This document shows positions 1 to 13,100 of a DNA stretch of 61,409 bases, piece by piece; within the stretch, counting starts at the first letter, position 1; every line of letters begins with the position of its first letter. The stretch covers positions 1-61,409 of the forward strand of contig JAQGDQ010000622.1 in assembly GCA_030141605.1 (NCBI GenBank). Reading direction: 5' to 3'. The notes beneath the pieces are model-generated. The model was not told the origin of the DNA. It saw nothing but the letters and a program-made list of their open reading frames with translations, and made no database searches. The translations under genes were made by a program, and so were the position numbers. Origin of the DNA: Tubiluchus corallicola. Its lineage: Eukaryota; Priapulida; Priapulimorpha; Priapulimorphida; Tubiluchidae.

Positions 1-790
1 AAAAGAAAAATTACTATTTAATCCTTCTTTAACACTACTTGCTTGTTCATTGATTGGTACTTGATAGTTTTGTAGTTTTAAATATTAGTGATCAAATACT
101 TGAAATAGGAACTCCAATACTTGTGCATGCATTAGTTATTTTCCAGTTTAGAAAATGGAAGGCTAGATGTCTGTTTATAAATCTCGTTGTCCTTAGATGA
201 CATAATTCGTAGGAAACTGCTCATAGAGGGTGACGGAACAGGAAGCGATACACGTATCAACACTTTCCTGAAAACATTCTACAGATGGGCAGCATCACCG
301 ACAAATGATGAAGAAAGGTAGCTATTTTTTTCTCGAATCTGCAGCGCTTCTCATAACATTGTGATATCTATTCTTCACATTGAATCTAAAGTATTGACTG
401 CTTGCAATGAAGTTGTGCATAATAAATGAAGCAGGAAATCAGCGGCATATCAATTGTTGCTGTGCTGTTGAAGTACACATTATGTTACGCTTGCGAAATT
501 TTAGAAATCTTTATGATGTGCGAAATCAAACATCTTTACAGTTCCTGCCAAAATAATTTGTCGATCTCATGAATCTGGGTAAAGTTTTCATTTCCGCTTT
601 TTACTGATGCTTTCTTACCTTATAAGCTGGCATACTTTCACATTGCCCGCCATTTAAACCATTGGCACTTTTTTGTGCCAGAGTTTATCTTCGATGTTTG
701 ATGTAAATATTTGCATTACAAAACTATCAAGTACCAATCAATGAACAAGCAAGTAGTGTTAAAGAAGGATTAAATAGTAATTTTTCTTTT
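1..790. repeat. Perfect 74-bp inverted repeat with 642-bp spacer
   Basis: Positions 1-74 are the exact reverse complement of 717-790. Beyond that the arms diverge but stay weakly similar for about 15 bases (tgta..atatt). The left arm begins flush with base 1, so the true repeat may extend further left. It could be a TIR element, an inverted duplication or a fold-back assembly artefact. The spacer carries a THOC7 exon. Confidence 0.95.
197..317 (+). CDS. THOC7: THO complex subunit 7 exon (single exon, partial gene)
   Basis: THOC7 is a coiled-coil subunit of the THO/TREX complex, which couples transcription to mRNA export in the nucleus. After an AG acceptor at 195-196 the frame reads DDIIRRKLLIEGDGTGSDT, then RINTFLKTFYRWAASPTN and DEER, ending at a GT donor (318). 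This matches the conserved N-terminus of THOC7 (human form: DDEVIRKRLLIDGDGAGDD...RINLLVKSF). The exon enters in phase 1 and leaves in phase 2. I could not find the following coiled-coil exons between here and 4127, and exon 1 would lie left of the window. It sits inside the spacer of the 74-bp inverted repeat, so it may be an inverted or orphan exon and not part of a working gene. Identity of the exon is secure; function of this copy is not. Confidence 0.8.
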
Positions 791-1590
791 GAGAAACCGC
801 AGTTTTCTTGAGATAAAGTCTTGGGATCTCAGTAATGGTTGGAAAATATGATCATGAATATTAAATGAATCTCGAACACATAATCTACGTAATAAATGAG
901 GGAGACACATACTATATAATAAGTGTACATACTATACTATACATACTATACACATACTAATAAGCAAATTATTCAATTCAAAATGTAAAACTTTACAAAC
1001 TATCATGAGATAACTTAAATACAGTAAAAAATTATTTCTTTTGCTCATAATCACCCAATAGCGAATGATTCACCCAAAAAAATAGAAAATGTACGCTAAA
1101 TATAGCTCTCATTTGACAATGCACATGGCCAGGCTGCTGCTCAGTCTGACAGAGAAGTGCAGTTTAAATGACAAATAGCTGTGTCTTTCTTAAATAGCAG
1201 TCTGTCGTTTGTTAGTGCAGCGATGAGACTTCATATGTCCGAGGTGTTCCAGAAGCCTAGGTGGTAGCTTACGTATTTGTAGGAGAGTCAACAACCCACA
1301 CTGATTGGAAGGTTAATTAGACTGTTGTACAAGTTGAAGAAAAACGAAATACTATAATAGCTGTTCCCTTTGAAAATATTTCATGTTTTGGTTTCATGTT
1401 GAACGTTTCTTATTAGATTTTGTTAGTCTAGTTATGGTGGCATGCAGTTTAGATAGGCGAAGATTAAAGAATAATAAAGTGTGCAAATGGGAAGCAGATA
1501 AACAATAATTTAAATGAAAGATTATTCCTATATTTTTAAACAGATTATTCCTGTATTTTCAGCAATCTTTAGACTAATTATCTTGACATG
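318..1590. other. Non-coding stretch
   Basis: AT-rich sequence with no credible exon. Besides the right inverted-repeat arm (717-790) it holds a short TA-rich cluster of the word CATACTATA near 930-960. I see no RNA gene or conserved motif. Confidence 0.5.
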
Positions 1591-1599
1591 AAATTCCAA

Positions 1600-2420
1600 T
1601 CAAGATATTCATGAAAAATTACCCCGAGAAATTCAGTAGACTGAACTTGTTAGCAATGGAGGGAAAAGATTTATTTTTGCAACAAAACAAGATGTAGGGA
1701 CACATTTAAAGTTAGTTTATGATCTTTTAAACCAGTTGAAAATGTCATCTAAACTTTGATTTATACTAATTAGATTGAAATTTTTGAAGTAAAGAAACAG
1801 AGTGATGTCGTCTGCAAACTGAACTATATGCAGTTTTAGAACCACTAAAAATGGATTTATGTCATTGATCTAAATTAAAAGACAAAAAGGCCCTAAAATG
1901 GACATTTGTGAGACTCCACAATTAATAGGTAATTCATTAGAGATATAATTATTGCAACTGACACCCTGAGCATGATAAAGTAAATGACTAATTAGCCATA
2001 TATTTGTTACCCCTCAAAAGCTGAATAACGATAATTTATGCAATAATATATTATGGTCAACTGTATCAGAATCTTTAGGTCACAGAACATGCCAGCTATG
2101 ATAGAACTGTTTGATAGCACTAATAATGGTTTCACAAACAGTAAGTAATGGAAGATTGACAGAACAACATTCTGTGAACCCTAACTGATTATCCTTTAAA
2201 ATGCCATGTTTCATTGAATAATTGTACATTATAAGCACAATGTTCAAAAGTTCTAGAAAAGACCGGTAACAAAGATATGAATCAATAAGTATTTACCAGA
2301 ATTGGATCACCATATTTAAACATAAGTAAAGATAGTTTTTTAAGATTATGAGGTACAGGTACTACACCCGGAGAAAAATAATCATTTATCAAGTTTTGCT
2401 AGAACTGAGAGCTTTACATA
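1600..2420 (-). mobile_element. Decayed LINE (non-LTR retrotransposon) reverse transcriptase fragment
   Basis: Reading the minus strand with stops and frameshifts gives the ordered motifs of a non-LTR reverse transcriptase. From high to low coordinate they are: SPGVVPVPHNLKK and GDPILVNTY*FISLLPVFSR (about 2400-2230; family form NYRPISLLP), DTVDHNILLHKLS (about 2070-2030), INCGVSQMSILGPF (about 1925-1880; family form GVPQGSILGP), INDINPFL (about 1860) and VQFADDITLF (about 1830-1800, the catalytic FADD box). Multiple in-frame stops make it inactive. Endonuclease and 3' tail were not found. Confidence 0.88.
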
Positions 2421-2429
2421 TATTACAAA

Positions 2430-4060
2430 TTTCCTCTGGTGTAGTGGGCTGGAAGAATGATAGGGCAAAGCTACATTGTAAAAACTGATTTGAGGAAACA
2501 TGACTAAAATTGATTTGATTTAGGTATATAGGCATAATTAGTTGAGGCATGTCAGCAACCTAGATACCTATCTACTGACAATATCTAAGTTTAGCTCTTT
2601 TTCCAGTCTCTGCATGCAAAAGGTTCCTTAAATTTTAGTAGACTGCTAAACAGATGTTCCCCTGTTAACGGCTTGGAGATGGAATCTTTGAAAGCAGTCA
2701 CACATTTAAAATTCACGTATAACTCACATTTCGCAAGCCTTGAAATTTTCAACAAGTTACTAAAGAACTAGCTAATGTGATTGACTAATAAAAAAAACTA
2801 GTAAAAAACGGCATGATTCTTGAAATGAGAAATACTGTAATAACAGTTTACCGTCCGTCGCCATGTTCCACCCGAAGGCCGCGTAAACTAATCTAAGCGA
2901 GATAAAAAGTACAAATTCGGGGCCACGGCTTATAGCAGACGACAGATGAACAATTTATAACCCACAGAGTAACCAAATTATGTTACTGGTTAATCAATGA
3001 ACTAAATAATTACAAATTGGATAATTGAATTATTTAAGAACAAATTCTTTTGTTAACTTTATGTGAGGACAGGGGTGGTTGACTTGGTAATTTTTTCACA
3101 ACCCCCGTCTCCCGTAGTATAAATTTTTATCTTATTATTTTGTTCATATTATTTTGTCTTTGCACTGAAGGAGACTAATAAATAAATATTCTGTTCTTTC
3201 TATTCTAACTGACTTATTAATTTACTGACAATCTGACATGTTGATGACGAAAATAATCAAAGAATTTATTGACCGACTGACAAAATGAAATTACGTACCA
3301 AACTGATTAACTTATCCATTGGCATAATTAATTTGCCGACTATACTTAATTTGTTAACTTTTTAATTTCCAGTACCATTGAGCGGCAGAATTTGAGCCAC
3401 GAAAAGGACCAGCTGATTAGCTGAGTGCGATTGACTAGCTATAGCTTGCAGTAGCACATATATATACATTAATTGATGGCTCGGCGCAAATGCTGGCATT
3501 CTTGCAATACAGGGCCAATTAATTAATTAACTGACGAATTTATACTGATCACCAACTGAATCACTAAGTAACAAATGACTACAATGAAATTACTATTTTA
3601 ATTAATGAATTAACTACCTCATTTTTTAATTTTTTGTAGATGCGCTACCTTTGACAAAAATTAAAATAAGTGCATACTAATATAATCAGCAATAATTATA
3701 ATTATCCAGTCAATCCGTTAGTTGGTAAGTCACCTAGTTAGTTAGAAATTTTGACTGTCAGGCCATCAGTGAATAATCATGTTGTCAACTAACTATTCAA
3801 TCCTAATCTATCTATGCACCACATTAATACAATACATTGGTGGTTGATAAAATATTGTGTATTGTAGAAAATCATTACTTTCGATATTTTGTACTGTAAA
3901 CTTGCTAATATAATTAATTATATATATAAAAAACGAAATCACCAATGCCTATATTTTTATGAGCCGTGCTAACGCATGGAAAGCAAATCAACAGTAGCAG
4001 TTTAGCAGCTGTTTTTGCTCCTCAAACAGCTGTATATATTTAATTTAAGCGGCCGCCGAG
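2430..4060. other. Intergenic region upstream of ATXN7, cryptically simple
   Basis: No exon is visible. From about 3000 to 3780 the sequence is a loose mosaic of short words such as ACTGA, TTAATT and GACTGAC, typical of a decayed simple repeat. A more GC-rich patch near 2850-2930 does not code for anything I recognise. Confidence 0.4.
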
Positions 4061-4067
4061 TCCCATC

Positions 4068-4135
4068 GACGTCATTTTCGGGTTATTCCGAATGCATTCG
4101 CCACTAGAGTAATAAGTCGGCTCAAAATGGCGAAA
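4068..4135 (+). promoter_or_regulatory. Likely ATXN7 core promoter / start region
   Basis: A GC-rich island in an AT-rich flank (GCGGCCGCC near 4049) is followed by a CRE-like word (CGACGTCA, 4068-4075). The start codon is embedded in CAAAATGGCGAA, close to the YY1 consensus AAGATGGCGGC that often overlaps the ATG of TATA-less housekeeping genes. No TATA box at a convincing distance. Transcription start is unknown; this is a motif-based inference. Confidence 0.4.
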
Positions 4136-7100
4136 AGTGAAGATAGTCCCACGATGTTTATGGGACAAGCCTGGAGCACTTGGGCAGACAGGATAGAAGA
4201 TTTAAAGGGTACGAGTTAAACTGTGTTTAGTGATTGTTATTATCCTTATTATAGTCACAAAGCTGACATTGTTTTCTTTTATTTTACTGGTATTTGGAAA
4301 CGTGCCAAAACTCATTATTTTGGTATGACGTGAGTAGAGGGTAGCGAAAATCACGTTGACCTGCCACAGCGAGTCTTACCTGAAATCCTGGGGAGATATT
4401 ACATGTTTGGAAAGTGGGCTTACTAGTCACACCGAAGACGTTGTCAAGACGTTTATAAGCAATAGAGGTATTTGTGAGATTCCACTAATGGTAAGGAAGG
4501 ATCTAAAGCTTAGGTAGTTTACTGATTCCTGCAGATTAGTAAATGAATGCTGATGATTTCTACCTCATTTTAGATTTGGGGCCTTTCTTGCGGCATGCTT
4601 GATTGCTAAGAGGCACCTGTCCTGCAAGCGTGCCTTCAGCTTTTATTTTCAAACTCCGCAAATTTGTCTGAAACCCATACAGGCTAAACAGAACAGTTTG
4701 CACACTTCTCAAAAATTTGCAATAAAATGCTTTTGTGAAGAATGATTGAGAAGTCTTATCTTGGTATGTCATGGACAGCATAGGGAAACCCTGAGTGGCT
4801 AGTGAGTTATTAACGAAAATGCAGCAAGATATTTAAAATTTATAAAGTTTCCAGTTTATCGCTTGGCTAATGCGTCATTTCACGAGGCTTGTGTCACATC
4901 ATGTCAGAGTTTAGGGATGCCACGAATCTGAAATTACTGAATCCGAATCTCAATAATTTTTGAGTCAGGGCCAAGTCTGAATCTGAGTTTAAAATAATTT
5001 TTGAATCCGGATCAAATCCGAATCACAATTTAAAATAATTTTCAAAAGCAAATCGAATTCGCATCTCAATTTTTTTGTTATTTTTTAAATCGAATCTCAT
5101 TCGAACCTACACGGTTTTTAATCAAATTATGGCAGATTGATAAGGCACTAGTGATTTTCAAGGGAAACAGATTACAGATAATCTGTTTGAGCAGTGAACA
5201 GCACAGCTGACAGTAATTCTGCAATAATAATTTCCTGTGCTGGATATATACTGAAACTGAATAGTGACATTTGTAGGACATCATCATCAAAAAGGCAGCG
5301 ATTTAAGTAATTTTGCAGAAAAATTTATAGGTAAAAGAGTGTATTGTAAGAAAGCGTTACCAAATTGTGTTTGCATACAAAGCTAAGCCAAATTTTTTTA
5401 AATGCTTGGCAAAATTGTTCAGTACTAAAATAATATAGAACTTCAGTGAATCGAATCGAAGCTGTGATTCGTGACATCCTTATTTGGGTTGTTATAGTTC
5501 TGTTGGTCTGGTAGCATGCAGTAGAACTACTTTTTTTACTCAAATCAGAGAAACTGGCATTGCTGCCCATCCAAGTAGGTATGGCAGCAGGCATGTAGCT
5601 AAACTAATAGAATTTGGCTACCAGAGTCATAGTTGTTTTATGTGTAGTTGTTTGACCCAAGCAATAACAATTTGTTCTTAAGATTTTTAGTCTGCTTGTT
5701 ACTGTCTAAAATTTAATACTGTTTTGCAGCACATAAAACCTTTTAATACTGATACTAGTAGATTATAGATTTAGGTCATTTGAAATTGAATCAAATAGTT
5801 TGAATAGAACATCCATGTTACTTGTTAATTCCACCAGCATTGTCTTTTACCTTGCATACAAGCTATTATCTACTGTTTTAGTCATTGTATTCAAGCCACA
5901 GCTAATAGTATTTTTCTGTGCTGTTTTTGTATAAGCGAATTTTTGTTTTGATCTAGCATTTCTATTTTTTTTTGTTGTAGTAGGTAAAGTAGAGGAGACT
6001 CTTGAAATGAAGAAGAAGAAAGACTGTGATGCAATGAAGCTGAGAAAAGAAGGTAAAAACTTGTAACAGTTTCCTAAATTCTTATTAAATAACGTTAAAA
6101 TGTTCGGCCCAACAGATGATGCATTTGTTCTTGTCACCTGTTTCCATACGAATTTTGAGTATTACAGCGATAGGTACAAGTGGTGGTGTTGGCGTTACCC
6201 AAGTTTCTGGTACATATTTGGTAGGCCACTGCTGCCAGTTGAAACTTAAAAACCTACACAATAATGCTGTAATGTGCATGATGGCTACCTTTGTGATCTT
6301 TTGTACAAATTGCAAAAACTTAATCGTACAGAATATATTGAGAAATGTGTTGTTTGTTTGAATTATACAGACGACAGTGTCCGTTAACAAACAAACAAAG
6401 CTTTATAAGCATGCCAGTTATTTAATTTTATTTTTATTGTGCAAATGTCTGTTTAAGAATTGAAACTCAGCAATTAAAAATGCTGCTTTGGTTTTGTGTT
6501 GTCTCAATTTTAATGATATAAACCACAAATGCAGGACCTGTGAACAAAATAGCTTGTGGCTTTACAGTGTTTGTTCAGTGTTCAAGCTCTTTTTTATTAT
6601 ACTATTTGAATTTTGTTCTTCACACCCATAGTTCAGAACTGCGCATAAGATGATTGAGTCATATGGCAACTGGTGATAATGACATAAAGCCAGTAATATT
6701 ATCATGTTCTTTTGAAAAGCACAATTAAATTCATTCTATTTGTTGAACCAGTGGTGTTGATCCAGATTCTGCTGTAAGTTAATTATGCAATGTCATTTGG
6801 TTATGATTTAATGTTTCTGTCGCGTTTTTTGCAGATATGGCATTGTTTGGATATTGTCCAGTCCAAGATGAATTCTACTTGGTTGTATGTGAACAATGCG
6901 GACAAGTGATCAAACCACAGGCTTTCAAATCACACACAGGTAATGCAAGAGAAGGAGAGTGACACTGACACTGACATTAGGAAATTAAAGGGCTGAAGGA
7001 AAGAAAAGTGTTATACACTGTATTCTAATTTATATTTAGTTATATTCTAAATATAAATTTTTATATAAGGTGTCCCATGAGATGTAACTAGTTTTAGTAC

Positions 7101-10100
7101 TTCTTGTATAGACTTGTGTTACTTTTGTGTACTGTTTCAGGTATCTTGGAATCAGTGTCAGTGACAGTGCACTTGCACCTGCTGATTTCTTTTTTATACT
7201 CTATTTATACATGCATAAATGTTAATAAATAAAATAAAATAAAAATAGGAGGAAGAGAGTGCTAAAATGTGGCAGCAAAAGATGAAAAAGTAGAAAGTGG
7301 AAATCTTCATTTGATCTCTGATTTTACCTTGCATACATTACACAAACACAAGCAGTAACTAAAAACTAACTACCACAGTGTCATCAGATTAAAATGTACT
7401 TAAGATATAGACTAATTTTAGCATTTCTCAATTAGTGTAAATGAAACGTCTACAAATATTAGAAACATCATTATCGTCGCTTTGAAGATATTCATGAACA
7501 GTTTTCAGATTTCTAGGTTTCAGGAAAGACATTTTCATCACAAGTGGAATAAAAATTTGACTAGGTTTAGAATAGCATGGTAAATAAGTAAGTGAAGAAG
7601 TAAGTGAGTAATATGAGTGAGTAAGATCTTTTGTTCCCATAAAAAGTTTCCATTCTCCATAGCTACTTTATAATAAGTAATTGTTAGCATAAATTGAAAT
7701 CAATATTCACACAAGCTGATTAACGACAATTGCATTTAAAATAGCTGCTAATTTCCATACAGTTTGTAATAAACTTACAATACATCATTAGTTTGTTATT
7801 ATTAACTAATTGCGCCTGCACCTCGTTAATGGAGCGAGTAATAAGTAGAACTTATTATATACATGGGAAAGTTATAGCAAGTGATTTTGTCATGCTGCCT
7901 CCGTCTTGCCTCATCGAGAGAGGATGTATGTATATTATAACATGACGATGTCATCTTCATACAGGAGTATCACGCCTCCGTACACGAGTATCCCACCTTT
8001 ATACACGAGTATCCCACTTTCGTACAGGAGTACCCCACCTTCGTACAGGAGTACCCAGCCATCATGCGGGGGTACCCCACCATACAGGAGTACCCAACCT
8101 TCATACAGGAGTTTCCCACCTTCGTACAGGAGTATCCCACCTTCATACAGGAGTATCCCACCTTCATACAGGAGTACCCCACCTTTGCACAGAAGTATCC
8201 CACCTTCATACAGGAGTATCCCACCTTCATACAGGAGTGTCCCACCTTCATGCAGGAGTATCCCACCTTCATACAGGAGTATTCCGCCTTTATACAGGAG
8301 TATCCCACCTTCGTACAGGAGTATCCCACCTTCGCACAGGAGTATTGCCTTCACACAGAAGTATCCCATCTTTGCACAGAAGTATCCAACCTTCATACAG
8401 GAGTATCCCACCTTCATACAGGAGTACCCCGCCTTTGTACAGGTGTACCCCGCCTTTGTACAGGAGTATCCCACCTTCATACAGGACTATCCCACCTTCG
8501 TACATGTGTAACCCACCTTCATACAGGAGTACCCCGCCTTTGTACAGGAGTATCCCACCTTCATACAGGAGTACCCCGCCTTTGTACAGGAGTATCCCAC
8601 CTTCGTACAGGAGTATCCCACCTTCGTACAGGAGTATCCCACCTTCATACACGAGTATCCCACCTTCATACACGAGTATCCCACCTTCATACAGGAACAT
8701 CCTTGATGATTACACAAGTTCTGCCTCACTGCAGCCGTCAGCATGATTAAGTAGGTCTTGTCATTGAGTGTTGGATATCGGTTTTAAATGTATAAAAAGT
8801 ACTTTTTTCTTGTCCTGACTATTCATAAGATAGGTGAAGATCTGCTTATTATAAAGTGTGTAGAGTTGCGTTAAATTATAATCATAAAAGTCATTCCCTG
8901 GTGTAACACAGTAAGAATTAAAGTGAAAATTTAGTTTTTTAATAAAAAAATTTCTTAGTGAAAATACTGAGTTACATATATATTGAAACTATTGAAATAG
9001 TCTTAGCAAAGTTTATTTTGAGTAGCATTGGCCTAAGCAGAATATATATACATCTAAAAGGTATCAAAGCTATCGCAGAGCGGAAGTAATGGAAGCAATT
9101 TTAAATTTACTTGTGTATATGGTAAGGGGAGTAAACAGGGAGCTCATGAGCAAATGAAAACTAGAGTTCTTGTTTGCAAAGTACAGTGTTAAGATTGTAG
9201 CCTTTCTTTGTTAACATTCTACTTTATCAGTTTATTACAATAATTTGTTTTAGGCACCAACATTTGTTTTTTGTTCCCGACACCCACCTAGATGAAAGAC
9301 GTCAACAATGCTGGAGTTTGGCTTAATAAACTAATTTTACTTTTGCTTACAGATATGAGGCACGGAGGCAGCGCCATATTTTCAAAGGTCAGTATTGCCG
9401 CTGTGTCCGAACCTCAGGAAACACCACGAGAACGGTCTCCAGCTCCTCCTGATTGGTCTAAGTCACCCACTCCTCCACAGACAAGTCGTACGGGTGCCCG
9501 CAATGCTGTGATGTCGTCGGACAGTGCCCAGTCCAGTCCTGTACCTGCCGAGGATAAACGTTATATGTTGCAAAATTCTAGCACTCGACTAAAAAATAAT
9601 AATAAAGCTATGCCAGTTGTCAAGGTAACCCATTCCTATTTTGATGTTTTTTTGTCATCAGTTTCTAAGAGACTACACGGAGGTAGGGTTTGCAGTCAAA
9701 TCCAAACATTCGAATTTGCAGTAAATTCATTCCAGTCCACAAGAGAAGTTTGTTGTTGCTGCTGCTAATTACTCATTTCATGTACAACATTTGCATGGGA
9801 ACTAAAAATTGTTAGGGGCATTAGTTCTAAGTCCTCATAGACATCGATGAATTTACCGTATTAATAGAGAAAAATTTGTGTATATCTGCTTAATCTGTAT
9901 ATCTGTACCAAATTGTGCAGTCTTGGCCGTGTTTGTAAGCTAAAGAAGTACTGAAAAAAATTCTATCTATAAGTTTTGCAAAACTTCTACGTATATCTAA
10001 ATCTATGTATTTGATTTGCAAATTTCGAATCTCAAATTCGAAATTTTCTTATTTAATATAATTCGGGAAACCTCTACTTCAAAATTTTCCACTTGATTAA

Positions 10101-13100
10101 CACCTTTACGCTGAGGTCTGAATTGCCTAAGGGATAATTTATGATTGAATGTTGTCTTACTGCTTCAAAAGTTTACGTTGCCACAACAACCAGTGGATAT
10201 TTGAAAAACATCATAAGTTCCCATTTAATCAGCTAATTGTATTTTGATATAGGTTGAACGAATGACAGATCTTCCCCCACCCACGCAGAAACCCAATTCC
10301 TCTCCACCTGTGCCCTCTCCTGTTATCCCAACCACCACACTATCTCCTTCTCCAAACATAATGTCTCCTACTCCTCCTCCTTTACTGTCTGAGATTTCTC
10401 GATTAATTTCCACCTCGGAGACAAGAGAGTTAGAAGTGACGATGCCACCAGCGATTGAGACAATAGTGGTTCATCCGATGGCACCTCCAAAACCCTTTCC
10501 ATTGCCTGTGAAGCCAGTGAAAAAGTCCAGGAGATTGCCAGGTGAAAGGAAGCTGCAGTTGTGTAAAGGTAATAAACTGTTGTATGTTTAACACAAGAAA
10601 TTGGTGTTGGTAAGTGAAATGCCGTTGCAGACAAGAAATAAGATTTCATAAATTTGTGCATCGTGGATTTCATTGTAATGACGTGGTGATGCTAATAGAG
10701 TTTTGTGTCATTTCAATTTTCCACATCTAGGTGAATCTGTGAATTGCTAACATTGGATTGTATTATACAGTAGGCACCACTTACTTTGAGACGGAAGTGT
10801 TTTGATCCAATTAACCAACAGATGTAGTGTAGCTGGCATAGAAGTATAAGCCATCACCTTAGTTATCACTGCAAAGGCTTTTAATGAATTTTAGAAATGA
10901 AGTAATTCCTTTGTGAAGTTATTTAAGAATACTAATATATACAAGTGATTTAATAATAAAATAAAAAGTATACTTTTCTAAATCACACAAGTCTGTTCGT
11001 TTATGAAAATTACAAAAGTTCCTTCAACATCGGTTGCTTCATTTTCTTGCGAAGAAGCTAGTTCACAAAGTTCTGACAATTATAAAAATGTTGAAAAACT
11101 GTTGCTGTATGATGCACGTATTTGCATAAAACAATTAGTGCTTGGTGTGCTTGAACTTGTGGTGCAGTTGGTGGTGCCCTTGCTTCTTGGCAAGTGATTC
11201 AACAGCATTCAACAGTAAACTGATTGAGCATGAAGAGCAGTGAGAGCTTCAAAAGCAAACCATTAGACAAGTGATTAAATGTTTAGCTTCCAGAAATTCT
11301 TGGGTAACGAGGCTAATTGCAGTGGACGAGCGGGTATGCTAACGTATTAGTGCATCATAAACGTGCCTACTTACAAACAAAACGGTACTTATCACGATAG
11401 TTTCTGCATTTATTAGAGCACAAAAGCTAACTAAGATGACATACAGGTAGTAAAAGCTTATTGGTCACACAAAAGTGTCTTATTAAAAGACGTAAAGCAA
11501 AAATATTGAGCTAATTATAATTATGCAGACTTATTTGAGTCAATTGGTGACAGTTATTACATTCATTTGAATAGGAGCAGCCCGTGCCAGGTGATTTTGT
11601 CTCAATTAGGCGATTGATTCTATTAACCGTGATACTAATAAATGGCGCCTACTGTATATGTTTTCATTGATGTAAATTGTGTTGCTTTGTTGTGATTACT
11701 GTATTGGATTGTGTTGTGTTATTGTACAATGAGCACAAATTAATAGTAAGTTGGTAGAGTCCTGCCACCTCAGAGAAGAACGCACCTAAATTTGTCTACT
11801 TGCTTTTATTCCTTTTCTTGGCTTTGTAAAGGAAAAGTCATGCAATAACATAGATTATGTGCATCAACAATTTAACTGCAATAAATTTTTTTGACTGTGG
11901 GCACTCAGCTTATGGAGCCACTTGGTTTCTCTGCCTCCTCTTTCGTTTCCAGGTGATGGAGATTCCAATTTTTTTTAATGCGTTTACCCTTGTCTGTGCC
12001 TAAATTGACAACATGTTCCTTAAACTTAAAGAATTAAAAGTTTTAAAATGGCTAATGCTTTGCTGCAGCGACTCACCTGAAAAGTAGATGTCTTTCCCCT
12101 AAACTAAAGAATCGGGCTTTAAAATGATACTCCACTGTGTGCTGTAAGTGTGGCGAACTGGCGAAAATTGCTTACCTGCCGAAACGATCGATCGACGCTG
12201 AGCATGCCTGGATTCTCACTGTAGCTTGATCTATTTTACCATAGTAGTAAACAATTCTGTATGGTATAGCATCATTTAATCAATTAGAATCATAGTGGTA
12301 GTAGGAGTGGGTGGAGCCCCACCTAGTACACGTATACACCTGGTTAGCAGTTAACGTGCTACACAGCGTAAATTTTGGCATATACCAATTTTTCTACCAT
12401 TATATTGCCTATTTCCAATTCGTATGGCTGCAATTATTGACATCTTAATTTCTTTCATTTGACAACTAAGATTCCAATCTCACTAGCTTTATTGCTTTGA
12501 CTATGCATGAAACATTGGTGTTTTCCTTACTTATTACAGACCGCGAGTTTGACCCAGATAAGCACTGCGGTGTGCCGTGGGCAGAAACGGGAGAACCCTG
12601 TACACGAAGTCTCACTTGTAAGGTATGTTAAAACATTTTCAACAAGAGCTGATTTTAATAGTGAATGTTGTCACTGCATGACATTTTCTACAGTTTTACA
12701 TTTTACCTCATTCAACAAATCGCTTTCAAAATTTGACTAGCTAATAACTGCCAATAAATAAGCCTTGCTTTAACCACTACATTTGTTTTGTGCATTGATT
12801 TTATTACTATTTCCCTTCACTGTTATAGACTCATGCGCTATCTCAACGCCGTGCTGTTCCTGGCCGTTCCATGCCATTCGACAAGTTACTTATGGAGCAC
12901 AGAGAATCCAGAGATGCAGCACTTATTGCTGCTGGACTGCCACCTGCCAGGTAAAGTATTCATGCAATTAATAAACTGCTTCAACTTTTTTAAAGTCAGT
13001 GATGGTGATTTTTTATCACATGCTATTCCAAAGTGTTGAGTGTACACTAGCCTCATCTGTTAGCTAGTGTGAAAATTAAACTTTGGGAAACTAATATGCA

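Noticed and set aside
7906-8750. Long overlapping ORFs on both strands (SYRSIPP, MKVGYSC, EGGILLY repeats)
   Set aside because: They are by-products of a stop-free 21-bp tandem repeat in an ATXN7 intron; no splice sites fit.
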